NCBI RefSeq assembly: GCF_000235565.1
Contig: NC_017527.1
Coordinates: 124,001-188,000 of the forward strand
Reading direction: 5' to 3'
Origin: Methanothrix harundinacea 6Ac
GTDB taxonomy: Archaea > Halobacteriota > Methanosarcinia > Methanotrichales > Methanotrichaceae
Length of the DNA: 64,000 nt
The translations under genes and the position numbers were made by a program. The notes beneath the pieces are model-generated. The model ran no database searches. It worked only from the letters and a program-made list of their open reading frames with translations, and was not told the origin of the DNA. Positions within the stretch are counted from its first letter, which is position 1. Each line of letters opens with the position of its first letter. Shown here one piece after another: positions 37,646 to 47,309 of this stretch.

Positions 37646-38934
37646 CTCCTCCTCCCCTCCGAGAGCTGCCGGCCCACCGCCCCATCGACGGCGGCTATGA
37701 ACTCCTCCTCCGATCCGAGGGGGATCGAGGCGCCGCTGGCGACGCTGTGCCCCCCGCCGTTCCCGCCCACCGCCTCTGCCGCCCCCTTCAGGGCGGAAGA
37801 GAGGTCCAGGCCGCAGAATACGAGGAGGCGGTTCCCCCGGGCCGAGACCTTGACGATCCCCTCGGACCTGTTAAGGATGAGCATAGGCCTATCGGCGTAG
37901 AGGTACCTGACAGAGAGGCCGCAGACGACCCCCGCGGCGTCCATCTCGTTGAGGACGGCGTACCGGAGGTTCTCCGTCTCCCGAAGCCGCTCCTGGACGA
38001 GGCGGACCTCCTCTAAGATCTGGGCCCTGTAATCCCGGTCGATCTTCCTGCACTCCCCGAGGAAGGCCTTATCCCTCATGCAGAGGGTGAGGGCCATCCC
38101 CGTCTCCTTCATCTTGCCGCAGGAGTTGAGGATCCACATCAGCTCGAAGGCGTTCTCTACGACCTCCCTCTTCAGCCTGATCGTCTCACCGACGACGGAG
38201 TCGGCGGCAGTGCTCCCCTGCAGGAGGAGCTTGAGAACCAGGGCGGTCGAGAGGCGGGAGAGCTCCTTTCTGCCAATCCTTGGAAGCTCGCCGGATACTC
38301 CGACCTCCTCGAGGAAGGCCTTCGCCCTCCCGGGATCGCCGGTGATCTCCAGGAGGGGGTCGAGGGACCCCGCCAGGACCTCCACCAGGGGGCCGTCGTC
38401 CATCTTGAGGCCGGGGGCCACATACACCACCCCCGAGGCCGCCGCCTCCTCCAGGATCGTCCTGTTCGCCCCCACCATCATCTGCCGGTCGCCGAGGGCC
38501 CCCACCAGGGCGAGGCCCGCGAGGTCTACGTTATCCCCCATCTCCCGGACGACGGTGTAGACCGTCCCCGAGCCGCTCATCTCGAAGGCGCCGTCGACCC
38601 CCACCAGGTGGGGGTTGACGTGGACGCAGTCGATATCCCCGACGGGGGTATGATGGTCGAAGACGAAGACCTCCCCCTCTATCTTGGATATAAGATGGGG
38701 CTTTCCGCTCCCCATGTCGCAGAAGACCACCGGCGGCTCGACGGAGTCGATGACCTGCTGGTCGAGCCTGCTGACCAGGGTGGCATGAAAGGGTATATTC
38801 GCCCGCCTGAGGGCGGTGCAGATCAGGCCCGCGGAGGTTATCCCATCGGCATCGTTGTGGGATATGACCCTGACGTTCTCGCACTCCAAGAGGGAGCTGG
38901 CGGCGGGCTTCGCCAGCTTCTCCAGCCGCTTCAT
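37642..38934 (-). CDS. Archaeal RecJ-like DHH exonuclease
   Basis: A 430-residue DHH-superfamily phosphoesterase with the metal motifs ISHNDADGITSAG and VFDHHTPVG and the DHHA1 motif GGNGGGHSVASG at the C-terminus. Archaeal RecJ homologs act as single-strand nucleases; some associate with the replisome (GAN), and the S15-linked copy is a standard archaeal arrangement. Four-base overlaps with rps15 and pcc1. Confidence 0.93.
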   Translation of the reverse strand: MKRLEKLAKPAASSLLECENVRVISHNDADGITSAGLICTALRRANIPFHATLVSRLDQQVIDSVEPPVVFCDMGSGKPHLISKIEGEVFVFDHHTPVGDIDCVHVNPHLVGVDGAFEMSGSGTVYTVVREMGDNVDLAGLALVGALGDRQMMVGANRTILEEAAASGVVYVAPGLKMDDGPLVEVLAGSLDPLLEITGDPGRAKAFLEEVGVSGELPRIGRKELSRLSTALVLKLLLQGSTAADSVVGETIRLKREVVENAFELMWILNSCGKMKETGMALTLCMRDKAFLGECRKIDRDYRAQILEEVRLVQERLRETENLRYAVLNEMDAAGVVCGLSVRYLYADRPMLILNRSEGIVKVSARGNRLLVFCGLDLSSALKGAAEAVGGNGGGHSVASGASIPLGSEEEFIAAVDGAVGRQLSEGRRR

Positions 38935-39386
38935 GTGATGAGCATCTCAGCGGTCTCGGGCCTGTACTGCCAGTTCTCCGGCAGCCTCCCAGTCCGGCGG
39001 TAGTACTTGGCGAGCCGGCGGATCTTGTTCTCAGTAAGCTGGAGCCACCTTCTGTTGTGAAGGTCCTTCTTGTTGCTCTCCAGGTGCTTTCTCATCCCGA
39101 TCGCCTTCCGCATCAGGTTTGCGAGGTCCTCAGGGATCTCCTGCACCTCGGCGTTCTCCCTCAGATAGCGGGTGAGCTTCGTCCCCAGGATCGGCTTTGA
39201 GCTGGGGACCCCATACTGGTCCCGGAGGGTGAGCCCGATCATGGTGGGGGCGACGCCGCTTCCGTGGAGCCTCAGGACGTGCTTTCCCAGCTCCTCCTTG
39301 TTCATATCGCACCACTCGGGCGGAGTTGATCGAAAAGGCGGCCTCGACCTCGAGGAACCCTTTCTTCTGGTGTGCATTCTGGCCAT
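38931..39386 (-). CDS. rps15: 30S ribosomal protein S15
   Basis: A 151-residue S15 with the archaeal N-terminal extension (MARMHTRRKGSSRSRPPF) and core LRDQYGVPSSKPILG...RKHLESNKKDLHNRRWLQLTE-like helices, ending YYRRTGRLPENWQY. First gene of the operon; the TATA candidate is a minus-strand gctatttatcg (about 39448-39458). Confidence 0.97.
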   Translation of the reverse strand: MARMHTRRKGSSRSRPPFRSTPPEWCDMNKEELGKHVLRLHGSGVAPTMIGLTLRDQYGVPSSKPILGTKLTRYLRENAEVQEIPEDLANLMRKAIGMRKHLESNKKDLHNRRWLQLTENKIRRLAKYYRRTGRLPENWQYRPETAEMLIT

Positions 39387-39562
39387 ATCGAATCCTCATT
39401 ATAATCCTAAGTCAGATGAAGGCGAAGGTAACCACTCCACCCTACCATGCGATAAATAGCTTGCGGCCTTGGCCGCCGCCCGTCCTCCGGGGTCAGATCC
39501 GATCGCTGCCGGGGGATCTGAACCCCGTCTTCGGAGGCTCCTGCCAGGGTGGACCGGCTCCC

Positions 39563-39573
39563 CTTATATATAC
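39563..39573 (+). promoter_or_regulatory. TATA box of the DUF116 gene
   Basis: The sequence cttatatatac lies 21-31 bases upstream of ATG 39594, which rules out the earlier in-frame start at 39549 and predicts a nearly leaderless mRNA. Confidence 0.7.
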
Positions 39574-39593
39574 ATGCCGTCCATCTCTCCTTC

Positions 39594-40301
39594 ATGCTCC
39601 CCCCCATCATGGACCCGTTCTTCTACCTCCTGGGAAAGGCGGTCTTCGTAGTCGCCGCAGGCGTCCTCGCCGCCGCCCTCGTCGGAGCCGCCCTGATAGC
39701 CTACTCCTTCAAGACCGGCCACTTCTTCATGGCCAGGATCATGCTCATCTCCGTCTCTCTCCTGGAGAGCCTTATCAAGAGCATCTTCAGAACCTTCCGG
39801 GCCGACGACGCAATCGTCGACGATGTGGGGGTGAAGCTCCGAAACTACATCAACGCCGAGAAGTTCGAGGCGGTTCCCATGGACGAGAGGGCGATCTTCA
39901 TCCCCCAGTGCCTCCGATCCGTCGACTGCCCCGCCAAGCTCACCCCTGAGGGCCTCCGATGCGTCAACTGCGGGAGGTGCGAGGTCGGCCCCGCCAAGAT
40001 CTTCGCCGAAGACCTGGGCTACAGGTTCTTCCTCGCCCCCGGCTCCAGCGTCATTAAGAGGATGATCAAGAAGTATCGGCCCAGGGCCATCGTCGGCGTC
40101 GGCTGCCCCATGGAGATCAAGGAGGGGCTCGAGCTCTGCCAGGGGCACGACATCCCGGCGATCGGCGTCCCCCTCCTGACGAACGGCTGCGTCTCGACGA
40201 CCCTCGACTGGGGCCGCTTCTACGAGGTCATCTCCGACCGGCGGGCCGCTGCCCCACCCCGGGAGGAGGAAGCGGAGATCGGGATCTTCAGCCGGATGTG
40301 A
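39594..40301 (+). CDS. DUF116 membrane-anchored cysteine-rich protein
   Basis: A 235-residue DUF116 protein with two N-terminal hydrophobic segments (FFYLLGKAVFVVAAGVL and IAYSF...MLISVSLL) and a cytoplasmic cysteine-rich domain with IPQCLRSVDCPAK, CVNCGRCEVGPAK, GVGCPMEI and NGCVSTTLDW. The cysteines look suited to an Fe-S cluster or zinc; the function is unknown. Convergent with UPF0182. Confidence 0.9.
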   Translation: MLPPIMDPFFYLLGKAVFVVAAGVLAAALVGAALIAYSFKTGHFFMARIMLISVSLLESLIKSIFRTFRADDAIVDDVGVKLRNYINAEKFEAVPMDERAIFIPQCLRSVDCPAKLTPEGLRCVNCGRCEVGPAKIFAEDLGYRFFLAPGSSVIKRMIKKYRPRAIVGVGCPMEIKEGLELCQGHDIPAIGVPLLTNGCVSTTLDWGRFYEVISDRRAAAPPREEEAEIGIFSRM

Positions 40302-40449
40302 CCCTCCGGTGGCGGATGCCGTCCCCGCCGTAGCGGAGGACGCAAGCCTTGGGCGCCCTTCTCCTCCGACGGCCTTGAGGCCCGAGCCCCTGCCCAAGAT
40401 TTCGCCATCAGACCTTCCAGCCCCCTCCTCCGGAAACCCCCTGGAAACT

Positions 40450-43119
40450 TCAAGCGCCAGGAGGCGGAGATCCCCTCAGGGCGGGCTCCGCCCCCGCCCT
40501 CTCCTCCAGGGCCCTCAAGACCTCCCCGAGCCGGTCGATCTCCTGGCCGTAGCCGGACCAGTTTCCGGCCCGGAGCTCCGCCTGGGCTGACCGGTAGAGG
40601 GACCCCGCCTCCCCGATCAGCTCCTCGGCGGTGAGGGCGCCCGCCCCCATCCCCGGTCCAGCCCTGGGGGCCGCCGGCGCCAGGTCGAAGATCTTGCCGA
40701 GGGCGAGCTCCAGGGTCTCCTCCATCACCAGCCTGTTGCCGTAGGCTACGACCACCCTCCGCAGCTCCGGCAGCTCCCCCACATCCGCCCGGAGGTAGAT
40801 CGGCTCGACGTAGAGGAGGCTGCTATCTATCGGGATCACCAGGAGGTTCCCCCTGATGACGGTGGACCCCATCTGGTCCCAGAGGGTCAGCTGCTCGGAG
40901 ATCTCAGTGGACTGGTCTATCCTCGCCTCGATCTGCATCGGCCCGTAGACGAGCTGGTCCTTCGGGAACCGGTATACCAGGATCTGGCCGTAGTTCGGCT
41001 GGTCGCACTTTGCAGACATCCAGGCGATCATGTTGTTCCTGGTCCGGGGGGTGAAGGGCTGGATCAGCATGAACTCCTCGGCGACCTCGCTCTCGGGGAT
41101 CTTCATGATGACGTAGTAGGGCTCCATCGGCTGGCTCCGCCCCTGGTATATCTCCATCGGCGTCTCCCAGGCGTCCTCCTTGTTGTAGAAGATCTGGGGG
41201 TCGGTCATGTGGTAGTTCTGGTATATCCCGGCCTGGATCCGAAAGAGGTCGACGGGATACCTCATGTGGGCCAAAAGCCCCTCCGGCATCGAGCCGATCG
41301 GCTGGAATAGGTCGGGGAAGATCGCCTCGTAGGCCCTGATGAGGGGGTCGTCCTCGATGACATAGTAACTGACCGTCCCGTTGTAGGCGTCTATGACCAC
41401 CTTTACCGGGTTTCTGATATAGTTGAACCGCCCCGACGGCTCCGAGTACGGGTAGCGGCCGGATAGGGTGTAGGCGTCGATGATCCAGAAGAGGCGGCCG
41501 TCGGCCAGGACTACGTAGGGGTCCCTGTCGTAGGCGAGGAAGGGGGCGACGGTCTGCGCCCTTTCTAGGATGTCCCTGTGGATCATGATCCTGCTCTCCC
41601 CCGTCAGCTCTTTGCTGAGGAGGATCTTGGGGCTCATATGCCGGTAGGCCATCAGGAGCTTCATCACCGGATCGAGGACGACGCCGCCGGTCCCGGCGTA
41701 GGTGGTGTAGACGTTCTGGTCCCCCATGGGGTAGTCGAACTCCAGAACTTGGGTCTTGACGATGGCGTAATCCTTCCGCCCCTCTCCGTAGTAGATCTCG
41801 GGCCTATGGATATCGCCTACCTCCGACTCGGGGGGGATGTTCTTGATGAAGTACTCCGGGAGCCCCTCCTCGGTGGCGGCATTCACCGGGCTCATCGCCA
41901 CCCCGTAGCCGTGGGTGTAGAAGAGGTGGACGTTCTGCCAGGTCTTCGCCTGCTCGGGAAGCCGATCGGTGGAGATCTCCCTCGCCGAGAGCATCACCTG
42001 CCTCTTCCTCCCGTCTACGACGTACCTGTCGACGTCGGCGTCCAGGAACTCGTAGTAGAGCCGTATCTCCTGGAGCTGCTTGTAGGTGGTGAGCAGCGGC
42101 CTCCAGTCCCAGATCCGGATGTTGTCCACCGTCTCGGCGTTCCTCCTGACGTCGGCGCCGGTGAGGTTGTAGTCCACCGGAAAGTCCTTCACCACGACGT
42201 CGTCGAGGCCGTAGGCTAGGCGGGTGTAGTTTATGTTGTGGGCTATGAAGGGCCTCTCCAATGTGAGCTCGTTGGGGGCGACGCTGTACTGCTGGATCAC
42301 CACGGGGTATATCGTCCCGGCGGCCCCCGCCCCCACCACCAGAACTGCTATCGCCAGAGGGATCTTCGGGGATCTCCTCCCTGCCGCGTAGGCGAAGAGG
42401 AGGAGGGCCGAGATGGCGGCGACGGCGGCGAAGACGTAAAGGAAGGGGAGGCGGGCGTAGACGTCGGCGTAGCCTGCGCCGTAGACGACGCCTCCGCCGG
42501 TGAAGAGGAGCTCGTACCGATCCAGAAGGTACCGGGCGGAGAAGAGGAGGGCCAGGACCCCCAGGAGGGCCCCGATGTGGCCTATGGCCCTTTTTGGGAT
42601 CGACCGGGCGATCTCGAGGTAATCCCCGCCCTCCGGGCCGAAGATCAGCCGGTCGGCGTGGAGGTAGAGGTAGGCTCCGGCGGCGAGGGCCAGGTTGACC
42701 ATCACCGCCGCGAAGACCGCATACCATAGGGACCAGAGGAGGGGGAGGGTGAAGACGAAGAATCCCACGTCGTTTCCGAATAGGGGGTCGGTCGCCCCGA
42801 AGGGCTGGGCGTTCAGGGCCAGAAGGACCCTCTCCCAGCCGGCCTGGGCAGCTAATCCGAATAGAACCGATATCAAGACCACGATCCACGCCAGTTGCCT
42901 CGGCCTCTCCCCGACGAGCCTCAGGTTGGCGAGGGTCACCGCCCCGAAGGCCATCGTCGCCAGCAGAAAGAGGGCCGATCTTGCGGCGAGGATCGTCCAA
43001 AAGACGCTGGAGTAGCCGAGGGATGAGAACCATCGCCATTCCGTGATCAGATACGCCATCTGGCCTGAAGAGATCAGAAGAAGTATCAGACCTCCCAAAA
43101 ACCACCGTTCAAGCCTCAT
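40450..43119 (-). CDS. UPF0182 family membrane protein
   Basis: An 889-residue protein with seven N-terminal transmembrane segments (about 1-300), then a large extracellular domain containing ERPFIAHNINYTRLAYGLDDV, NIRIWDWRPL, YTHGYGVAMSPVN, YYGEG and EFDYPMGDQNVYT, all hallmarks of UPF0182 (COG1615). The function is unknown; the family occurs in methanogens, actinobacteria and clostridia. ATG 43119 has SD GGAGTG seven bases upstream, so I prefer it to 43143. The minus-strand TATA is aagatatatatcg near 43187. Confidence 0.94.
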   Translation of the reverse strand: MRLERWFLGGLILLLISSGQMAYLITEWRWFSSLGYSSVFWTILAARSALFLLATMAFGAVTLANLRLVGERPRQLAWIVVLISVLFGLAAQAGWERVLLALNAQPFGATDPLFGNDVGFFVFTLPLLWSLWYAVFAAVMVNLALAAGAYLYLHADRLIFGPEGGDYLEIARSIPKRAIGHIGALLGVLALLFSARYLLDRYELLFTGGGVVYGAGYADVYARLPFLYVFAAVAAISALLLFAYAAGRRSPKIPLAIAVLVVGAGAAGTIYPVVIQQYSVAPNELTLERPFIAHNINYTRLAYGLDDVVVKDFPVDYNLTGADVRRNAETVDNIRIWDWRPLLTTYKQLQEIRLYYEFLDADVDRYVVDGRKRQVMLSAREISTDRLPEQAKTWQNVHLFYTHGYGVAMSPVNAATEEGLPEYFIKNIPPESEVGDIHRPEIYYGEGRKDYAIVKTQVLEFDYPMGDQNVYTTYAGTGGVVLDPVMKLLMAYRHMSPKILLSKELTGESRIMIHRDILERAQTVAPFLAYDRDPYVVLADGRLFWIIDAYTLSGRYPYSEPSGRFNYIRNPVKVVIDAYNGTVSYYVIEDDPLIRAYEAIFPDLFQPIGSMPEGLLAHMRYPVDLFRIQAGIYQNYHMTDPQIFYNKEDAWETPMEIYQGRSQPMEPYYVIMKIPESEVAEEFMLIQPFTPRTRNNMIAWMSAKCDQPNYGQILVYRFPKDQLVYGPMQIEARIDQSTEISEQLTLWDQMGSTVIRGNLLVIPIDSSLLYVEPIYLRADVGELPELRRVVVAYGNRLVMEETLELALGKIFDLAPAAPRAGPGMGAGALTAEELIGEAGSLYRSAQAELRAGNWSGYGQEIDRLGEVLRALEERAGAEPALRGSPPPGA

Positions 43120-43343
43120 AAAAACACTCCAAAATTTAGGCAATGCTCCGCCGCCGGCATCGACATATTTGGAGACCAGCTGGCCCCGATATATATCTTT
43201 CGTCGGGGGGTCCGCCGCCGTGAATGAGAACCGCGATATGGCCAGGGATCCTCCCCTTCCATCGGTGGGCTGAAGCGGCCAGGGGACCGGGGAGGGTTAG
43301 AGGGCGCGGCACTTTTTATAGAAAAATTTTAAAAGAGGGGCGA

Positions 43344-43520
43344 TCACTCGATGGAGATGGCCTCAGAGGGGCAGGCCTCGACACAGCTGCCGCACTCGGT
43401 GCACTTGTCGACGTTCACCACTGCTATTTCTTCGTCGTCCATGGTGATGGCGTTCTCTGGACACTCCTCGACACAGGTTCCGCAACTTACACACTCTTCT
43501 CTGTTGACTACTGCCGGCAT
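43344..43520 (-). CDS. 2[4Fe-4S] ferredoxin
   Basis: A 58-residue low-potential electron carrier, [21 protein letters not shown] followed by a second [12 protein letters not shown]. Both clusters have complete CxxCxxCxxxCP ligand sets. A textbook SD, aggagga, lies eight bases before the ATG, and a minus-strand TATA (43574-43583) precedes it. It lies downstream of nrdD but has its own promoter after the nrdD terminator, so it is probably a general ferredoxin. Confidence 0.93.
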   Translation of the reverse strand: MPAVVNREECVSCGTCVEECPENAITMDDEEIAVVNVDKCTECGSCVEACPSEAISIE

Positions 43521-43573
43521 TACGAATTCCTCCTAAGTTGCCAAAGATGGCAAATTTAGAGTCCGGGATATAC

Positions 43574-43583
43574 GATATATAAC
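43574..43583 (-). promoter_or_regulatory. TATA box of the ferredoxin gene
   Basis: Minus-strand gttatatatc, about 54 bases before the ferredoxin ATG, in otherwise mixed sequence. Confidence 0.6.
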
Positions 43584-43604
43584 TTTCGTTAGGGAAGGGG
43601 AGGA

Positions 43605-43645
43605 TAAAAAGGGAGGGATATCTCCTCCCCGCCGGGGGGGGGAGG
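43605..43645 (-). terminator. Terminator of nrdD
   Basis: On the minus strand, an approximately 7-bp stem (CCTCCCC / GGGGAGG, 43645-43624) and a five-T tract (complement of 43605-43609) lie 23-63 bases past the nrdD stop. Confidence 0.6.
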
Positions 43646-43667
43646 CTTCGAGGCCGAGACCCTTGGG

Positions 43668-46600
43668 TCAGCTCAGGTCCGAGTACTTGTTTCTGTCCCT
43701 CAGCTCCTGCTTCTTCGCCTCGTTCCATCCGCTCACCGACTGGAGGTAGCCGGTGACCCGGGATAGGTACTCCAGATGGTCGGAGCCGCACCTCGGACAC
43801 TCCTCTTTGAGCCCCGGCGAGACGCAGAAGCAGCTGAGACAGACGGTCATGTCCCTGGTGAAGGCGAAGTATCCTATCTGGGTGCTCCTCGCCAGGTTCA
43901 TGGCGAAGTCCATCAGCCCCTGGGGATCGGGGGCCGACTCCCCCAGGAAGATGTGGAATATGTTCCCCCCGTCGACGATCGGGAAGAAGATGTGCTCCAG
44001 CTTCGCCCTCTCGAAGATCGAGACGTCCAGGGAGGGCGGGATGTGGGTCCCGTTGGTGTAGTAGACGGGGAGGTCCCGGGTCTGGTGGATCCTCTTCATG
44101 GCGGTATCGAGGTCGCCCTTGACGACCCGGGCGGCGCAGTCCCGGAACTTCTCGGAGAGGAGGTCGGAGACCGCAAACCTCTGGACTACCGTCTCCGCCG
44201 GGGTCCTCGCCAACGCGATCGTCATTCCGTGGCGGCGGGATAGCTCCTTGGCGTAGATCTCCATCTCCGTCATCGCCCTCACCGCCAGCTTCCAGGCCTC
44301 CTTCGACTCATGCATCTGAGAGCCGGTATGGAACTGGACCATCTCGTTCACCCCCACGACCCCGATGGTGTAGACGAGGCTCTCCAGGTCGACGGCCAGC
44401 GTCCCCTTCTTTCCCGTCCTGGGATCCTTAGGCCTCTGGGTCGCAAAGGGCATCCTCCGGTTCTTTATCACCTGGTTCATCCACTCCCGCTTCACCTTGA
44501 AGATCTCGACGGCGGTATCCATCAGCCCCCGGAGGTACTCGAAGAGGAGGTCGTCGTCCCCCCGGGCGAGGTAGGCGGCCCGGGGGCAGTTGAGGGAGAC
44601 GACCTGCCAGGACCCCATGGAGAAGTGCATCCCTTCCTTGAAGAGGAGCTTATCCTCGAAGGCGGCGTCGCTCTCGAAGGTGGCGGCGAACTGATAGGCG
44701 CAGCAGTTTCCTGTTACGATGCCCATGGCGTTGCTGAAGTTGTGGGTCTCGGATACGTCCACAAGGTCGTAAACGTACCCGCCATATTCCTCCACCTCGA
44801 TCTCCCTTATCTCCAGGACGTGGACATCACCGCCGATCAACCGCTCGATTATGGGCGAGCCTGAAGAATCGATGTGGCGCTGATTCACGCACTTGTGACC
44901 CTGTGATCGGTATTGAGAGGGATATTTCAGATCGGCGTGCTCAAGACCGGCATTCTCTATGGGAATCCTGGTGAAAACCCCTCCTACTTCTTTCCGGTCG
45001 TCAGAAACCGCGCATCCACCGTAGCCTGTCCGGCTGTAGAAGTTCTCTATCTGATCTTGGGATGTGACGTAGCAACTATAACTGGTAAGTCGATAAGGAT
45101 TTCCGGTCTGGGGGTGTCTGACGGTCTCATCGCGAACCATGTAGTTCATCTGTACGCCGATCCTCTGAGCGAGCCAGATCAACCTCTGTACCGCATCTCT
45201 CGAGACCAGCCCAATACGGATGACATGAGCAGTGTGAGGGCGCCCGTTCAGCTCTCCTTTCTGAACATTGACGTTTCCGTCTCCCCTGAATGCGCAACAT
45301 ATGTACTCCCCCACCAGGGACGGGTCTACATTGAAGAGAAGATCTGGCACAGACTTGGTGTGGGCATCGTGGCCACACCCCAGGGCATCTATCAGGAGAT
45401 AAAGCAGCTTGCTGTTGACTACAACGTTCGTCGCGGTCTTCTCCTCTGAGACCTTAGGCTCAAGTCCGAGACTCTTGATGCATGCCATCGCATCATCGAT
45501 CAGCCCGGACTCATGTTTGCCGAAAGAGAGACGAACGGAATACCTTCTGCCACTTTGATCGCTGCAGCCCTCTGCTAGGTAATATCCCAAGAACCGGACC
45601 AATTCGGAGGTTATGGATATATTTTTGGGCAGGCCGGGCTTCTTGGCATTTTTGACGTTCACAGATTCATTATGTACGACGATCTCGTCGGCGTAACCTG
45701 CCTTCAACAGAGTCGTCTCGACATCTATCGAGGCCAGCGGAGCTAACCCGAAATCGACGTCCGTTAGAAGCGGTAGGAAGTCTCCGACGTTGAGGTCACA
45801 AGCCTGCTTTTTGACGAAATTGCCCTTATCGAGAACGTATACGGGATGGTTGGGTGTCACCCTTATACGCCGTCCTGACTTGAGGACGATTTTAAGCAGT
45901 TCCCCCTCGCATCTCTGGCGCATAACACCCTTGAACTCCCTCAGGGAGGCCTCAAGGGTATCGAAGTTGACGCTGGGAGTCCTGCCCTGGAATCGGACGA
46001 ATTCGACGCCGAATGGGTCCGTCTCTTTGCCATATTCCTCTGCTTCGGAGAAAATTTCGCTGATCTGCTTTACATGGATCTGTCCCTCGGGATCCGCCAA
46101 AGAGACCAATTCATCTTCAGCAAGACATTGATAGCAGCTTATCCCCTTCCCCGCCCCCCGGTAGGCGGGAAGCTGGTTGTCGTAGTAGGGGGTGCCGAAC
46201 TTGGAGGCGAGCTGGAAGGAGAGGAGGTAGAGGTCCCGGTAGGTCGGGACCTCGGGGTGAGCGGCGTTGAATCCATCGTCCTCGGCCATGAAGTCCGGCT
46301 CGATGGAGATCTCGGGCTTGGGGAAGTTGAAGGGCTTCCCCCAGTAGTCCCCCTCCAGCATCACCTCCATCAGGGCCTTGAAGCCGAGGCGGACCTCCTT
46401 CTCGAACTCGCCGTAGGTCCGGAGGGGAGCCCCCTCGCCATCCCAGACCTTCCCCTGGTAGACTACGGGCTTGTCCCGCCAGAGCTTCGGGACGCCGGGG
46501 CTGAGCTGGACGGAGGAGAAGACGACCTGGCCGCCCCGGGCGACCATCATCTGGGTCATCTCGTAGACGAACATCTGCATCAGCTGGCAGATCTCGGAGT

Positions 46601-47309
46601 AGTCGAGCCCCTCGAGGTACGGGGCGAGGAAGGTGAGGAAGTTGTAGAACCCCTGCCCTCCGGCGAAGTTCGTCTGGGCTGAGGCGAGGGCCTTGACGGC
46701 ATGGAGCATCGCCACCTCCGGCTTCTTCGCGGGGCCCGCGACGGAGGCCTTCGTCCCCGAGCCGTCGGGCATGAGGCCGTAGTAGAAGAAGTAGCGGAGG
46801 TCCCAGTCCTGGCAGAAGGGGCGGGTCCCGAAGTACTCCAGGTCGTGGATGTGGAGGTCGCCGGCGAGGTGGTGGTCCGATAGGTAGGGGGGGATGAGGA
46901 GGAGGTACTGCTCCTTCGATATCTTGTCCGCCTTCTTCTTGTGGCTCGTCTCGGCGTTCTCCTGGAGGTTCGCGTTCTCGTGGGCCTCGAAGCCGGAGCC
47001 GACGTCGATGAGGTGGGCGTCGTAGACGGGGGTCCCCACCCGGGTGCAGATGTTCCTCCACTCCAGGTGGTGCCTTTCGAGGAGGATGACGTTGACGATC
47101 TCCCTCACCAGCGGCCCGGAGAGGAACTTGACGTCCATCCACCGGATCCGCCGCTCCACCTCCCGGGCGATCTCCGCCGCCTCCTCCTCGGAGATGCCCG
47201 GGATCCGGTAGAACTGCTCGGAGAGCTTCGTCTCCCGGAGGAGCTGCTTCACCACCGCATCCCTGTTCCACCTCATCAGGTGGCCGTCGGTGGTTCTGAC
47301 CATCGGCAT
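43668..47309 (-). CDS. nrdD: Anaerobic ribonucleoside-triphosphate reductase with intein
   Basis: Class III ribonucleotide reductase, a glycyl-radical enzyme making deoxynucleotides without oxygen. The precursor is 1213 residues: N-extein 1-394 (with an ATP-cone-like start, VRTTDGHLMRWNRDAV), intein 395-868, C-extein 869-1213. The C-terminus has the zinc site CLSCFC...CPRCG and the glycyl-radical motif RVTGYL (G1187). The intein interrupts the conserved GISCYQ-CCAYQF. Start: the frame is open to TTG 47375, but a minus-strand TATA at 47345-47357 falls inside that extension, so ATG 47309 (MPMVRTTDG) is preferred. No activase gene nrdG is nearby. Confidence 0.95.
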   Translation of the reverse strand: MPMVRTTDGHLMRWNRDAVVKQLLRETKLSEQFYRIPGISEEEAAEIAREVERRIRWMDVKFLSGPLVREIVNVILLERHHLEWRNICTRVGTPVYDAHLIDVGSGFEAHENANLQENAETSHKKKADKISKEQYLLLIPPYLSDHHLAGDLHIHDLEYFGTRPFCQDWDLRYFFYYGLMPDGSGTKASVAGPAKKPEVAMLHAVKALASAQTNFAGGQGFYNFLTFLAPYLEGLDYSEICQLMQMFVYEMTQMMVARGGQVVFSSVQLSPGVPKLWRDKPVVYQGKVWDGEGAPLRTYGEFEKEVRLGFKALMEVMLEGDYWGKPFNFPKPEISIEPDFMAEDDGFNAAHPEVPTYRDLYLLSFQLASKFGTPYYDNQLPAYRGAGKGISCYQCLAEDELVSLADPEGQIHVKQISEIFSEAEEYGKETDPFGVEFVRFQGRTPSVNFDTLEASLREFKGVMRQRCEGELLKIVLKSGRRIRVTPNHPVYVLDKGNFVKKQACDLNVGDFLPLLTDVDFGLAPLASIDVETTLLKAGYADEIVVHNESVNVKNAKKPGLPKNISITSELVRFLGYYLAEGCSDQSGRRYSVRLSFGKHESGLIDDAMACIKSLGLEPKVSEEKTATNVVVNSKLLYLLIDALGCGHDAHTKSVPDLLFNVDPSLVGEYICCAFRGDGNVNVQKGELNGRPHTAHVIRIGLVSRDAVQRLIWLAQRIGVQMNYMVRDETVRHPQTGNPYRLTSYSCYVTSQDQIENFYSRTGYGGCAVSDDRKEVGGVFTRIPIENAGLEHADLKYPSQYRSQGHKCVNQRHIDSSGSPIIERLIGGDVHVLEIREIEVEEYGGYVYDLVDVSETHNFSNAMGIVTGNCCAYQFAATFESDAAFEDKLLFKEGMHFSMGSWQVVSLNCPRAAYLARGDDDLLFEYLRGLMDTAVEIFKVKREWMNQVIKNRRMPFATQRPKDPRTGKKGTLAVDLESLVYTIGVVGVNEMVQFHTGSQMHESKEAWKLAVRAMTEMEIYAKELSRRHGMTIALARTPAETVVQRFAVSDLLSEKFRDCAARVVKGDLDTAMKRIHQTRDLPVYYTNGTHIPPSLDVSIFERAKLEHIFFPIVDGGNIFHIFLGESAPDPQGLMDFAMNLARSTQIGYFAFTRDMTVCLSCFCVSPGLKEECPRCGSDHLEYLSRVTGYLQSVSGWNEAKKQELRDRNKYSDLS
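44706..46127 (-). other. Intein with LAGLIDADG homing endonuclease domain in NrdD
   Basis: 474 residues. Block A is CLAEDELVS at the N-splice site (Cys1); block B is RVTPNHPVYV (TxxH); a dodecapeptide-type endonuclease occupies the centre with FLGYYLAEGC and YICCAFRGDG; block F is YVYDLVDVSETHNF; it ends GIVTGN followed by Cys+1. All splice nucleophiles are present, but the usual penultimate His is Gly. GC content is visibly lower than in the exteins, consistent with independent spread. After splicing the host is 739 residues. Confidence 0.93.
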
